Assembly (NCBI GenBank): GCA_948602995.1
Contig: CAPEBR010000016.1
Coordinates: forward strand, 15,354-79,353
Origin: an uncultured Dorea sp.
Lineage (GTDB): Bacteria; Bacillota; Clostridia; Lachnospirales; Lachnospiraceae
Direction: 5' to 3'
Length of the DNA stretch: 64,000 nucleotides
In this document: positions 1 through 7,303 of the stretch, piece after piece
Layout of the letters: each line of letters opens with the position of its first letter
Numbering within the stretch: the stretch's first letter is position 1
Program-made: the position numbers and the translations under genes
Notes under the pieces: model-generated
What the model saw: only the letters and a program-made list of their open reading frames with translations
The model's database searches: none
What the model was told of the DNA's origin: nothing

Positions 1-2
1 AG

Positions 3-230
3 ATCGAAGAGATGACGGCCCATCTGCTTCATATGATACAGGTGGGAGGAAGAGAATTTCCGGCAATCGGTACAGATTTTGACGGGATTGAAGAAGTACA
101 TATGGATATCCCCCGGGTGGATGGAATGGAAAAATTATGGGAAGTCCTTAAGAAAAAAGGAATTTCAGAAAGCCAGCTGGATTTGATCTGGAGCGGGAAT
201 GCGCTGCGGGTGCTGCAGGCGCTGGGATAG
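3..230 (+). CDS. Membrane dipeptidase (peptidase M19), C-terminal part only
   Basis: Only the last 75 or so codons are in the window; the gene starts before base 1. The segment with GTDFDGIEE and the closing region ending in SGNALRVLQ match the end of renal-dipeptidase-like M19 zinc peptidases, where a conserved G-x-D-F-D-G motif and a final G/S-x-N-x-L-R-V motif are typical. These enzymes cleave dipeptides. The metal ligands cannot be checked here because they lie upstream. The gene ends before a perfect palindrome shared with the convergent gene. Confidence 0.75.
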   Translation: MEEMTAHLLHMIQVGGREFPAIGTDFDGIEEVHMDIPRVDGMEKLWEVLKKKGISESQLDLIWSGNALRVLQALG

Positions 231-248
231 GACTGAGGATCTAGAATA

Positions 249-280
249 AGGACAGAATGTGCCGCGGCACATTCTGTCCT
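249..280. terminator. Perfect 32-base palindrome between convergent genes
   Basis: Sixteen bases are followed directly by their exact reverse complement (AGGACAGAATGTGCCG and its mirror). It sits between two convergent genes and probably ends transcription from both sides. The T-run after it is weak on both strands, so a bidirectional terminator is an inference. Confidence 0.6.
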
Positions 281-286
281 GTGATG

Positions 287-475
287 CTATTCTTTTATTC
301 TGTCAAGCTCTGTGAGATTAACTCCCAGACTTGAAAGCGTTACCTTCAGTTCCAGATATCTTTTGTACATAGAATGGTAAGTGTCCGGTGCTACATCTTT
401 AATTGGCAGCATCCAGTCCTGTAATCTTGAAAATTCGGTAACATAATCTTTGATAATATCTGCTGCACTTGGCAT
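287..475 (-). CDS. Small hypothetical protein (62 aa)
   Basis: I do not recognise this protein. It is short, charged and probably helical, with no membrane segment and no cysteines. The start follows a good AGTAGGTG ribosome binding site. It is separated by about 40 bases from the end of the upstream dehydrogenase gene on the same strand, so the two may be cotranscribed. The palindrome at 249-280 lies just beyond its stop. Confidence 0.55.
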   Translation of the reverse strand: MPSAADIIKDYVTEFSRLQDWMLPIKDVAPDTYHSMYKRYLELKVTLSSLGVNLTELDRIKE

Positions 476-518
476 AGTTTCACCTACTTTCTAGAAATGA
501 TCTGATAAATCCATTATA

Positions 519-1454
519 TCAAATGTCAAAATATTCTTCAATCTGTGTTTGGACAATTTTTATAAGCCGTGTCCTTGCCTCTACGCTTGCCCATCCGATA
601 TGCGGAGTAATGAGAAGCCTGCGGCTGTCCTTGATCCTTCGAAGCGGACTGTCCGGCGACATTGGCTCTGTACACAGAACGTCAAGCCCCGCGGCGGAAA
701 TCATATCTTGCTTGAGCGCATCACAGAGATCCCTTTCATTTACAATGGGGCCTCTTCCAAGATTCAGGAGAATACAGTTTTTTTTCATCCTGTAAAATGC
801 GTCTGCATTAATAAGGTTTTCCGTATATTCATTAAGCGGCGCATGGATGGAAATGATATCGGAATGACGCAGTAAAGTGTCAAAATCCGTCTGCGTGTAA
901 CCCTCCTGGGGCGGATTGCCCGACGGGGAGGTATAGATGACCTCAGCGCCAAAGGCCTGTGCGGCAGCCGCAACCCTCCGTCCGATATTTCCAAGCCCTA
1001 TAATGCCCCATGTTCTGCCGCAGATCTCATGAAAGGTTTCCGTAAAATGGGTAAAGGCCTGGTCGTTTATGTAACGTTCCTCTTTTACGTAATCATCATA
1101 AAACCGAAGCTTTTCCAACAGATAAAAAAGCATGGCGAAGGTGTGCTGGGCGACAGAATCCGTCGAATATCCGGCAACATTGCGCCATGCAATCCCGCGT
1201 TTTTTAAGATAATCCTTGTCCAGATGGTTCGTACCTGTCGCGGTGACGCAGACAAGCTTCAGATGCGCTGCATTGCCAATGGTCTGTTCATTAATCTCTA
1301 CCTTATTCGTAATAATGACGTCAGCGTCAGCGGTCCGACTCAGCGCTTCCCCACGGGTGGAGAAGGGGTAGGAAACGACTTCTCCGAGGGAGCAGAAGCC
1401 GGAAAGGCTGATGTCCTCACCAATGGATTTCGTATCTAAAAATATGAGCTTCAT
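519..1454 (-). CDS. D-2-hydroxyacid dehydrogenase (NAD-dependent)
   Basis: A 311-residue member of the D-isomer 2-hydroxyacid dehydrogenase family, which interconverts 2-keto acids and D-2-hydroxy acids with NAD(P)H. Visible marks are the Rossmann motif GLGNIGRR near residue 154, the substrate-binding arginine region LNLGRGPIVNE, a downstream glutamate in the LCTEPM segment, and the catalytic histidine in TPHIGW. Length is normal. The start is chosen for AGGAGG seven bases upstream. Closest in style to glycerate or hydroxypyruvate reductases, but the substrate cannot be read from sequence. Confidence 0.85.
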   Translation of the reverse strand: MKLIFLDTKSIGEDISLSGFCSLGEVVSYPFSTRGEALSRTADADVIITNKVEINEQTIGNAAHLKLVCVTATGTNHLDKDYLKKRGIAWRNVAGYSTDSVAQHTFAMLFYLLEKLRFYDDYVKEERYINDQAFTHFTETFHEICGRTWGIIGLGNIGRRVAAAAQAFGAEVIYTSPSGNPPQEGYTQTDFDTLLRHSDIISIHAPLNEYTENLINADAFYRMKKNCILLNLGRGPIVNERDLCDALKQDMISAAGLDVLCTEPMSPDSPLRRIKDSRRLLITPHIGWASVEARTRLIKIVQTQIEEYFDI

Positions 1455-1480
1455 AGTTTATCCTCCTGAACATGCTCTGG

Positions 1481-1498
1481 AAAGCAATTTTCAAACAC
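1481..1498. repeat. Solo end of the 160-bp miniature element
   Basis: The 18 bases AAAGCAATTTTCAAACAC match the right terminal segment of the miniature elements at 30989-31148 and 48700-48859, but the rest of the element and the terminal CGCTC are absent. It is a probable degenerate relic; chance similarity cannot be excluded. Confidence 0.4.
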
Positions 1499-1596
1499 CT
1501 TTTAGGCAGTTACAAATATATTAAGACGAAACTAGAAAAAATTCAATGGAAGAAATTTGTATGGAAGAAATTAAAAGTTTCTTAAGCTTTCTTAAG

Positions 1597-1625
1597 TTGA
1601 ATGCCGGTCTGATATATAGTATAAT
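1597..1625 (+). promoter_or_regulatory. Sigma-70/SigA promoter of the C39 peptidase gene
   Basis: TTGAAT at 1597-1602 and TATAAT at 1620-1625 are separated by 17 bases, an ideal vegetative promoter. Transcription would begin near 1632, about 40 bases before the chosen start codon at 1672. This argues against a longer reading frame that opens upstream at 1546. Confidence 0.7.
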
Positions 1626-1671
1626 GTTCTGTGTCCAGTACAGTGGTCTTCTAAACAAGGAGAAAAGAAAA

Positions 1672-2622
1672 ATGATAAGCAGTATAACAGATGAAAGAAC
1701 GAACCGGAGAAGAGACGAAAGAAGACGGATACAGAGCAGAAGAATCTATGCCCGCAGAAAGCAGAGAGTAAGGCGGCAGATGATGCTTCTGGGTGCAATT
1801 GCTTTGTTAGTAGTTCTGTCAATAGGCTCATGTACACGCAATTTCCTGCTAAAAAGGAGTGCGCAGGAGACATCGGCAGTAAAAAACGGACAGAAGGCAG
1901 AAGGGGTAAAAGCAGCAAAGGAAGAGAAGGGTACAGGAACATCCGAAGGAGGCAGTGACGCAAAAGAGGCGTCAGAAGAGCTGCTTGCGCGTGTAAAAAA
2001 GGAGGCGAAGGAGGCTGGATATCCGAAAGAGATTATCGGTCTGCTTTCAAAGAATCCCGAGACAGTAGACTTTGTAGCAGATTACTCTGCGAAAAAAGAT
2101 ATTACGCCTGCAGACACAGTGGGAAGCATAAAAAAAGGAGAGATCCCGCATCTTCTCCAGTGGGACGAACGATGGGGCTATTCGACATATGGAACAAGCA
2201 CGATCGCAGTCAGCGGCTGTGGGCCGACCTGCATGTCAATGGTAATTTCCGGACTTACCGGGGACAATTCCGTGACGCCCGCCAAAGTTGCAGAGTATAG
2301 CATGGAGAATGAGTATGTAGATTCGTCAAACGACACAGTCTGGCTGTTCATGCAGGAGGCGTCACAGCACTGGGGTATAACAGGATATGAGATTACGGCA
2401 GAAGAATCAGACGTAGAGGAACAGCTTCTGGCAGGACACCCGGTCATCTGCAGTGTGGGGCCGGGAGACTTTACAAAGAACGGACATTTTCTTGTATTAG
2501 CCGGATACGAAGATGGGAAGGTAAGAATAAACGATCCATTCAGCAAAAAAAACAGCGAGAAACTGTGGGAATATAAAAAAATCAAAAAACAGATACGGGC
2601 AATATGGGCATATTCCAACTAG
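1672..2622 (+). CDS. Membrane-anchored C39-like cysteine peptidase
   Basis: About 316 residues: a very basic cytoplasmic N-terminus full of arginines, one membrane segment (LGAIALLVVLSIGS), a low-complexity linker, then a peptidase C39-like domain. That domain has the cysteine motif SGCGPTCMSMV and a later GHFLVLAGY histidine, ending with a DPFS motif as in papain-fold C39_2 proteins. It probably acts outside the cell. The start at 1672 has AAGGAG upstream and lies just below a strong promoter. The gene ends at a TTGGGGACGGGG palindrome. Substrate unknown. Confidence 0.8.
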   Translation: MISSITDERTNRRRDERRRIQSRRIYARRKQRVRRQMMLLGAIALLVVLSIGSCTRNFLLKRSAQETSAVKNGQKAEGVKAAKEEKGTGTSEGGSDAKEASEELLARVKKEAKEAGYPKEIIGLLSKNPETVDFVADYSAKKDITPADTVGSIKKGEIPHLLQWDERWGYSTYGTSTIAVSGCGPTCMSMVISGLTGDNSVTPAKVAEYSMENEYVDSSNDTVWLFMQEASQHWGITGYEITAEESDVEEQLLAGHPVICSVGPGDFTKNGHFLVLAGYEDGKVRINDPFSKKNSEKLWEYKKIKKQIRAIWAYSN

Positions 2623-2660
2623 TTGGGGACGGGGTAAAATGAATTTTACCCCGTCCCCAA
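2623..2660. repeat. TTGGGGACGGGG palindromic repeat, copy 1
   Basis: A 38-base near-perfect inverted repeat beginning TTGGGGACGGGG and ending with its mirror, immediately after a stop codon. Related copies are at 13682-13756, 20647-20688 and 38468-38507. It can fold into a very strong hairpin and may act as a terminator or mRNA stabiliser. Confidence 0.75.
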
Positions 2661-2727
2661 AATATTCTGACGATTTACAGAGTGAAAGGGAACAGACAAA
2701 AAATATAAAAAAAATTAAAAAAACATA

Positions 2728-2757
2728 TTGACAAAGTGTGCGTGAATGTGGTATTCT
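2728..2757 (+). promoter_or_regulatory. Strong promoter in the gap before clpB
   Basis: TTGACA at 2728-2733 and TATTCT at 2752-2757 are 18 bases apart, preceded by an A/T-rich stretch that could act as an UP element. No substantial reading frame follows for about 280 bases, which suggests the product is a non-coding or leader transcript. Confidence 0.6.
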
Positions 2758-2764
2758 ATATTCA

Positions 2765-3066
2765 ACAAATAACAGAACTGCATTACAAGACAGACGCGAG
2801 CTGTAAGTGATGGGTTGTTATTTATCAACACAAGTGTTGGAAGAGGATTTCTGAGAAGGTGCGCATTAGTATCAGAAGTCGAAGAGTTTATGAAAAGGAG
2901 GTACGGACCACCAAAAGCTTAAATTAATATCCAGAATACAAAGATCGGAAAAAGGTAATTGAAGGAACATCAGGAGACCTGGACCGAGAAAGTAAGAGAG
3001 GTAAAAAGAATGATCGAAGTATCAGAGTAAAGGCGGGTATCAATGATAATGTTGGTATCCGTCTTT
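2765..3066 (+). ncRNA. Candidate non-coding transcript of about 300 nt
   Basis: The stretch starts below a good promoter, opens with a long hairpin (arms AAATAACA and TGTTATTT, with inner arms TTACA and TGTAA) and closes with a hairpin at 3029-3066 followed by a short T-run. Only tiny reading frames of 6 to 14 codons occur inside. I could not match it to tmRNA, RNase P, 6S, SRP RNA, a T-box or a common riboswitch. It could also be the leader of the small membrane peptide that overlaps its 3' end. Confidence 0.35.
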
Positions 3067-3159
3067 ACATATGTTCTGTCTTTGGCGTTGTCTTATGGCT
3101 ATATTTGTATTGCCATAACCTTTATGTGTTTTGTGGCATACCTTTTTACAAAATTTTAA
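3043..3159 (+). CDS. Possible 38-aa membrane peptide
   Basis: An ATG-initiated frame encodes a hydrophobic peptide that would span the membrane once. Its first codons overlap the terminator-like hairpin at 3029-3066, and the upstream AGGCGGG is only a fair ribosome binding site. Translation may therefore compete with the hairpin. I do not recognise a family. It may be chance coding. Confidence 0.25.
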   Translation: MIMLVSVFTYVLSLALSYGYICIAITFMCFVAYLFTKF

Positions 3160-3166
3160 TAATTAA

Positions 3167-3193
3167 TTAGCACTCACCTCTTTACAGTGCTAA
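3167..3193 (+). promoter_or_regulatory. CIRCE operator (HrcA binding site) of clpB
   Basis: TTAGCACTC, nine spacer bases, then cAGTGCTAA: the CIRCE inverted repeat with one mismatch (normally GAGTGCTAA). The right arm overlaps the -35 box of the clpB promoter, so HrcA binding would block RNA polymerase. This places clpB in the heat-shock class controlled by HrcA. Confidence 0.85.
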
Positions 3194-3209
3194 CAAAAAA
3201 TGTTATAGT
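3181..3209 (+). promoter_or_regulatory. clpB promoter overlapping CIRCE
   Basis: TTTACA at 3181-3186 and TATAGT at 3204-3209 with a 17-base spacer. The -35 box lies in the spacer and right arm of CIRCE, the expected arrangement for HrcA repression. Confidence 0.65.
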
Positions 3210-3261
3210 TCGAATAGAACAAGAAAAACAAGTCATACTATTATTGTCAGGAGGTATTGCC

Positions 3262-5859
3262 ATGAATATAAATAGATTTACACAAAAGTCTTTACAGGCT
3301 GTTCAGGACTGTGAGCGTACAGCCCTTGAGTATGGAAACCAGGAGATTGAGCAGGAGCATCTGCTCTACGCGCTGCTTACCCAGGAGGACAGCCTGATTC
3401 TGAAGCTTATGGAGAAGATGGGTATCAACAAGGAGCTTCTGATTAACCGGGCCGAGGAGGCATTGAGAAAGCGTACGAAGGTGCAGGGAGGGCAGCAGTA
3501 TGTGGGACAGGAGCTGAATAAGGCCCTGATTCATGCGGAGGACGAGGCAAAGCAGATGGGAGATGAGTACGTGTCTGTGGAGCACCTTTTCCTGGCTCTT
3601 ATAAAATATGCGAACCGGGAATTGAAGTCCGTATTCCGGGAGATGGGCATCAGCCGGGACGGATTCCTGAAGGCTCTGTCCACAGTCCGGGGCAATCAGC
3701 GGGTGACCAGTGACAATCCGGAAAGTACCTATGATACACTCAATAAATACGGGTCAGACCTGGTGGAGCGCGCCAGGGAGCAGAAGCTTGATCCGGTTAT
3801 TGGGCGTGACGGGGAGATCCGCAACGCCATACGGATTCTCTCCCGCAAGACGAAGAATAATCCGGTTCTCATCGGTGAGCCTGGCGTGGGGAAGACAGCT
3901 GTTGTGGAAGGGCTTGCCCAGAGAATCGTGCGGGGTGATGTGCCGGAAGGACTTAAGGATAAGACCATCTTTTCTCTGGATATGGGCGCCCTTGTGGCGG
4001 GTGCAAAGTACCGGGGCGAATTCGAGGAGCGTCTCAAGGCAGTGCTGGAGGAGGTAAAGAACAGTGATGGGAGAATCATTCTGTTTATTGATGAACTCCA
4101 TACCATTGTAGGCGCTGGCAAGACAGACGGCGCTATGGATGCCGGGAATATGCTCAAGCCTATGCTTGCAAGAGGTGAGCTCCACTGCATCGGGGCAACC
4201 ACGCTGGACGAGTACCGCCAGTATATAGAAAAGGATGCGGCGCTGGAACGGCGGTTCCAGCCGGTGCTGGTTGACGAGCCGACTGTAGAGGATGCAGTCT
4301 CTATTCTGAGGGGACTTAAAGAACGCTACGAGGTGTTCCATGGTGTGAAGATTACAGACGGGGCGCTGGTGGCTGCGGCAACACTGTCAGACCGTTATAT
4401 TTCGGACAGATTTCTGCCGGATAAGGCGATTGACCTTGTGGACGAGGCCTGCGCACTGATTAAGACAGAGCTTGATTCTATGCCGACAGAGCTGGATGAG
4501 CTGCAGCGTAAGATTATGCAGTTTGAAATTGAGGAAGCGGCACTTAAGAAGGAAAAGGACCGTCTGAGTCAGGACAGACTTGCCCACCTGCAGAAGGAAC
4601 TCTCTGAGCTTCGGGAGGAATTTGCAGGGAAGAAGGCACAGTGGGATAATGAGAAGGTCGGTGTGGAGCGTGTCCAGAAGCTCAGGGAAGAGATTGAACA
4701 GGTTAATAAGGCAATAGAAAAGGCACAGCAGGCATATGACCTCAATAAGGCGGCAGAGCTCCAGTACGGACGTCTTCCACAGCTTCAGAAGCAGCTTTTG
4801 GAGGAGGAGAATAAGGTTAAGGACGAAGAATTTTCTCTTGTCCACGAGAGCGTGACGGATGAGGAGATCGGAAGGATCGTCTCCAGGTGGACCAAAATCC
4901 CAGTAGCAAAGCTAAATGAAAGCGAACGCAGCAAGACACTCCATCTTGCAGAAGAGCTCCATAAACGGGTGATTGGACAGGACGAAGGGGTGGAACTCGT
5001 GACAGAGGCGATTATCCGTTCCAGGGCGGGAATCAAGGATCCGACCAAACCGATTGGCTCATTTCTGTTTCTCGGCCCTACCGGGGTAGGTAAGACAGAG
5101 CTCGCCAAGACACTTGCCGAGAGCCTTTTTGATGATGAGAGCAATATGGTGCGGATCGATATGAGTGAGTACATGGAGAAGTATTCCGTATCCCGTCTGA
5201 TCGGGGCGCCTCCGGGATATGTAGGATATGATGAAGGGGGACAGCTTACAGAGGCAGTCAGGAGGAAGCCTTATTCCGTTGTTCTGTTTGACGAGATTGA
5301 AAAGGCACATCCGGATGTGTTCAATGTATTGCTCCAGGTACTGGATGACGGACGGATCACAGACTCAAAGGGGCGTACCGTGGATTTTAAGAATACCATT
5401 CTTATCATGACTTCCAATATCGGTTCCGCCCTGCTCCTGGAGGGAATTGATGAGAAGGGGGCGATTGACGCGAGTTGTGAACAGGCAGTCCTGGAAGAAC
5501 TTAAGCTGCACTTCAGGCCGGAATTTTTAAACCGGCTGGATGAAACAATTTTATTTAAACCATTGACGAAAGCAGATATTTATGACATTATTGATTTAAT
5601 GGCTGCAGACATGAACAGACGTCTTTTGGATAAGGAGATCTCTATAGAGCTTACAGAGGCTGCAAAACAGCTTGTACTTGACGGAGGCTATGATCCGGCA
5701 TATGGGGCAAGACCGCTGAAGCGTTATCTTCAGAGACATGTAGAGACTCTGGCTGCAAGGCTGATGCTGAAGGGGGACATCGGAGCAGGCGGGACGATTG
5801 TGATTGATGCAGAACAGGGGGGACTGACTGCACAAAGCAAAGGCGGTTTTAAACAATGA
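3262..5859 (+). CDS. clpB: ATP-dependent chaperone ClpB
   Basis: An 865-residue Hsp100 disaggregase, normal for ClpB. In order: the double N-terminal Clp repeat (residues 1-145), first AAA+ domain with Walker A GEPGVGKTA near residue 204, a coiled-coil middle domain (about 395-530, many Lys/Glu heptads), and second AAA+ domain with Walker A GPTGVGKTE near 605. The middle domain separates it from ClpC and ClpA. It works with DnaK to resolve aggregated protein. Start chosen at 3262 because AGGAGG precedes it. A longer frame opens at a GTG inside CIRCE and is rejected. Regulated by the CIRCE site. Confidence 0.97.
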   Translation: MNINRFTQKSLQAVQDCERTALEYGNQEIEQEHLLYALLTQEDSLILKLMEKMGINKELLINRAEEALRKRTKVQGGQQYVGQELNKALIHAEDEAKQMGDEYVSVEHLFLALIKYANRELKSVFREMGISRDGFLKALSTVRGNQRVTSDNPESTYDTLNKYGSDLVERAREQKLDPVIGRDGEIRNAIRILSRKTKNNPVLIGEPGVGKTAVVEGLAQRIVRGDVPEGLKDKTIFSLDMGALVAGAKYRGEFEERLKAVLEEVKNSDGRIILFIDELHTIVGAGKTDGAMDAGNMLKPMLARGELHCIGATTLDEYRQYIEKDAALERRFQPVLVDEPTVEDAVSILRGLKERYEVFHGVKITDGALVAAATLSDRYISDRFLPDKAIDLVDEACALIKTELDSMPTELDELQRKIMQFEIEEAALKKEKDRLSQDRLAHLQKELSELREEFAGKKAQWDNEKVGVERVQKLREEIEQVNKAIEKAQQAYDLNKAAELQYGRLPQLQKQLLEEENKVKDEEFSLVHESVTDEEIGRIVSRWTKIPVAKLNESERSKTLHLAEELHKRVIGQDEGVELVTEAIIRSRAGIKDPTKPIGSFLFLGPTGVGKTELAKTLAESLFDDESNMVRIDMSEYMEKYSVSRLIGAPPGYVGYDEGGQLTEAVRRKPYSVVLFDEIEKAHPDVFNVLLQVLDDGRITDSKGRTVDFKNTILIMTSNIGSALLLEGIDEKGAIDASCEQAVLEELKLHFRPEFLNRLDETILFKPLTKADIYDIIDLMAADMNRRLLDKEISIELTEAAKQLVLDGGYDPAYGARPLKRYLQRHVETLAARLMLKGDIGAGGTIVIDAEQGGLTAQSKGGFKQ

Positions 5860-5955
5860 AAAGATACGGCATTCGCACCGGGAAACCGGCTGTGAATGCC
5901 TTTCGCAAGTGTAGGGAGCAGTCACGAGGTAAAGTATTTGGGAGGTGTTACAAGT

Positions 5956-6816
5956 ATGAATTATTTAAAGTGGAAGGAAGTCGCAGTGGATCTTCTGGTA
6001 GATATCATTGCCAGCATGGCAATCGCTGTCGGAGTATATAATTTTGCATTAAATGCAAATTTTCCGGTTGCCGGGTTTTCCGGGATTGCAATTATTATCT
6101 ATCATCTGACAGGGATTCCGGTAGGTGTGGGGACGCTGATCCTGAATATTCCGGTTGCCATATTCTGCTACAAGTTTCTGGGAAGGACATTTTTTCTGAA
6201 ATCCTTAAAGACGATCATTATCTCTTCTGTTTTTATGGACTACATTGCGCCCATGCTTCCGGTATATGAAGGCAGCAGATTCCTTGCAGCCCTGTGTATG
6301 GGAGTGTTGTGCGGGTTCGGGTATGCGGTTATTTTCATGCGCGGTTCATCCACAGGGGGCCAGGACTTTATCAGTATGGCGGTCAAGAAGGTAAAGCCGC
6401 ATATATCGCTGGGTGTGATCACAGCCGTTCAGGACTTTTCCACGATTCTGCTGGGGAGTATTCTGGTTTTTAAGGATGTGGACGGTTTTATCTACGGAAT
6501 CATTGTGACGTATATTATGACGCTGATCATGGATAAGATTCTGTATGGCATGGACGAAGGAAAGATGACCCTGATTGTCACAGAGCGCGGGGAGGAGCTG
6601 GCGGTGCAGATCGATGAGTATACGGGGAGAGGCTCTACCATTCTCAGGGGAATGGGAAGCTATTCAAAAAGGAAAAAGGATGTGATTATGTGTGCATGTA
6701 ATAATAAACAGATGTACACCATCAAAAAAATGGTGCATGCTTTGGATCCGGAGGCATTCACAATTATTGTGGAATCCAACGAAGTAGTGGGCGAAGGATT
6801 TAAAGTGGAGATTTAG
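5956..6816 (+). CDS. YitT family membrane protein
   Basis: A 286-residue membrane protein: about five to six hydrophobic segments in the first 200 residues (YitT_membrane, formerly DUF161) and a C-terminal soluble DUF2179 domain starting near KMTLIVTERG. The motif FMRGSSTGGQDF is typical of the family, which includes YitT/YpjC-like proteins of unclear, possibly transport, function. Start at 5956 is set by GGAGGTG; upstream in-frame codons lack a ribosome binding site. It follows clpB after about 100 bases. Confidence 0.88.
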   Translation: MNYLKWKEVAVDLLVDIIASMAIAVGVYNFALNANFPVAGFSGIAIIIYHLTGIPVGVGTLILNIPVAIFCYKFLGRTFFLKSLKTIIISSVFMDYIAPMLPVYEGSRFLAALCMGVLCGFGYAVIFMRGSSTGGQDFISMAVKKVKPHISLGVITAVQDFSTILLGSILVFKDVDGFIYGIIVTYIMTLIMDKILYGMDEGKMTLIVTERGEELAVQIDEYTGRGSTILRGMGSYSKRKKDVIMCACNNKQMYTIKKMVHALDPEAFTIIVESNEVVGEGFKVEI

Positions 6817-6928
6817 AGAATGGGATTTGCTAAAGGCTATTCAGATAAATAAAAGAATTGACAATGTTATGTATCATGACGTAAAATTAAAATGTTAGGT
6901 TTGTTATAAACACAGTAGGAGGTACAGG

Positions 6929-7288
6929 ATGACTATAGAAGAATTTTATGCAACATTTGACCCGTCGGGAAATGAATATGCAAATGTTATGGGAAGGCTG
7001 GCAACTGAGAGACTTGTGAACAAGTATCTGAACAAGATGCTGGATGATAAAAGCTATGGAAATCTGAAGCAGGCAGTTGCTGATGGAGATTACAAGTCAG
7101 CCTTTATGGCTTCCCATACAATCAAGGGGATCTGCATGAACCTGAATCTGAAGCCACTTGCAGATTCCAGCGATGCTTTGACAGAGGAGCTTAGAAACAA
7201 CCCGGACGCCGGTAAAGTGGAAGAGCTTTTGAAGCAGGTGGAGAAGGATTATGAATTTGTTGCGGATGGAATTAGAAGTATTGGTTAG
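6929..7288 (+). CDS. Hpt (histidine phosphotransfer) domain protein
   Basis: A 119-residue all-helical protein with the Hpt motif SHTIKGICMNL; His63 is the likely phosphoacceptor. Such proteins pass phosphate between response regulator domains. It lies 15 bases upstream of a REC-containing regulator and is probably its phosphorelay partner. AGGAGG precedes the ATG. No histidine kinase is encoded nearby, so the donor is elsewhere. Confidence 0.85.
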   Translation: MTIEEFYATFDPSGNEYANVMGRLATERLVNKYLNKMLDDKSYGNLKQAVADGDYKSAFMASHTIKGICMNLNLKPLADSSDALTEELRNNPDAGKVEELLKQVEKDYEFVADGIRSIG

Positions 7289-7303
7289 AGTGAGTGAAGG
7301 TTT

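Noticed and set aside
2880..2925. T-box or other riboswitch in the gap before clpB
   Set aside because: GGAGGTACGGACCACC superficially recalls a T-box GGTGGTACC, but there is no specifier stem, antiterminator or downstream synthetase or amino-acid gene.
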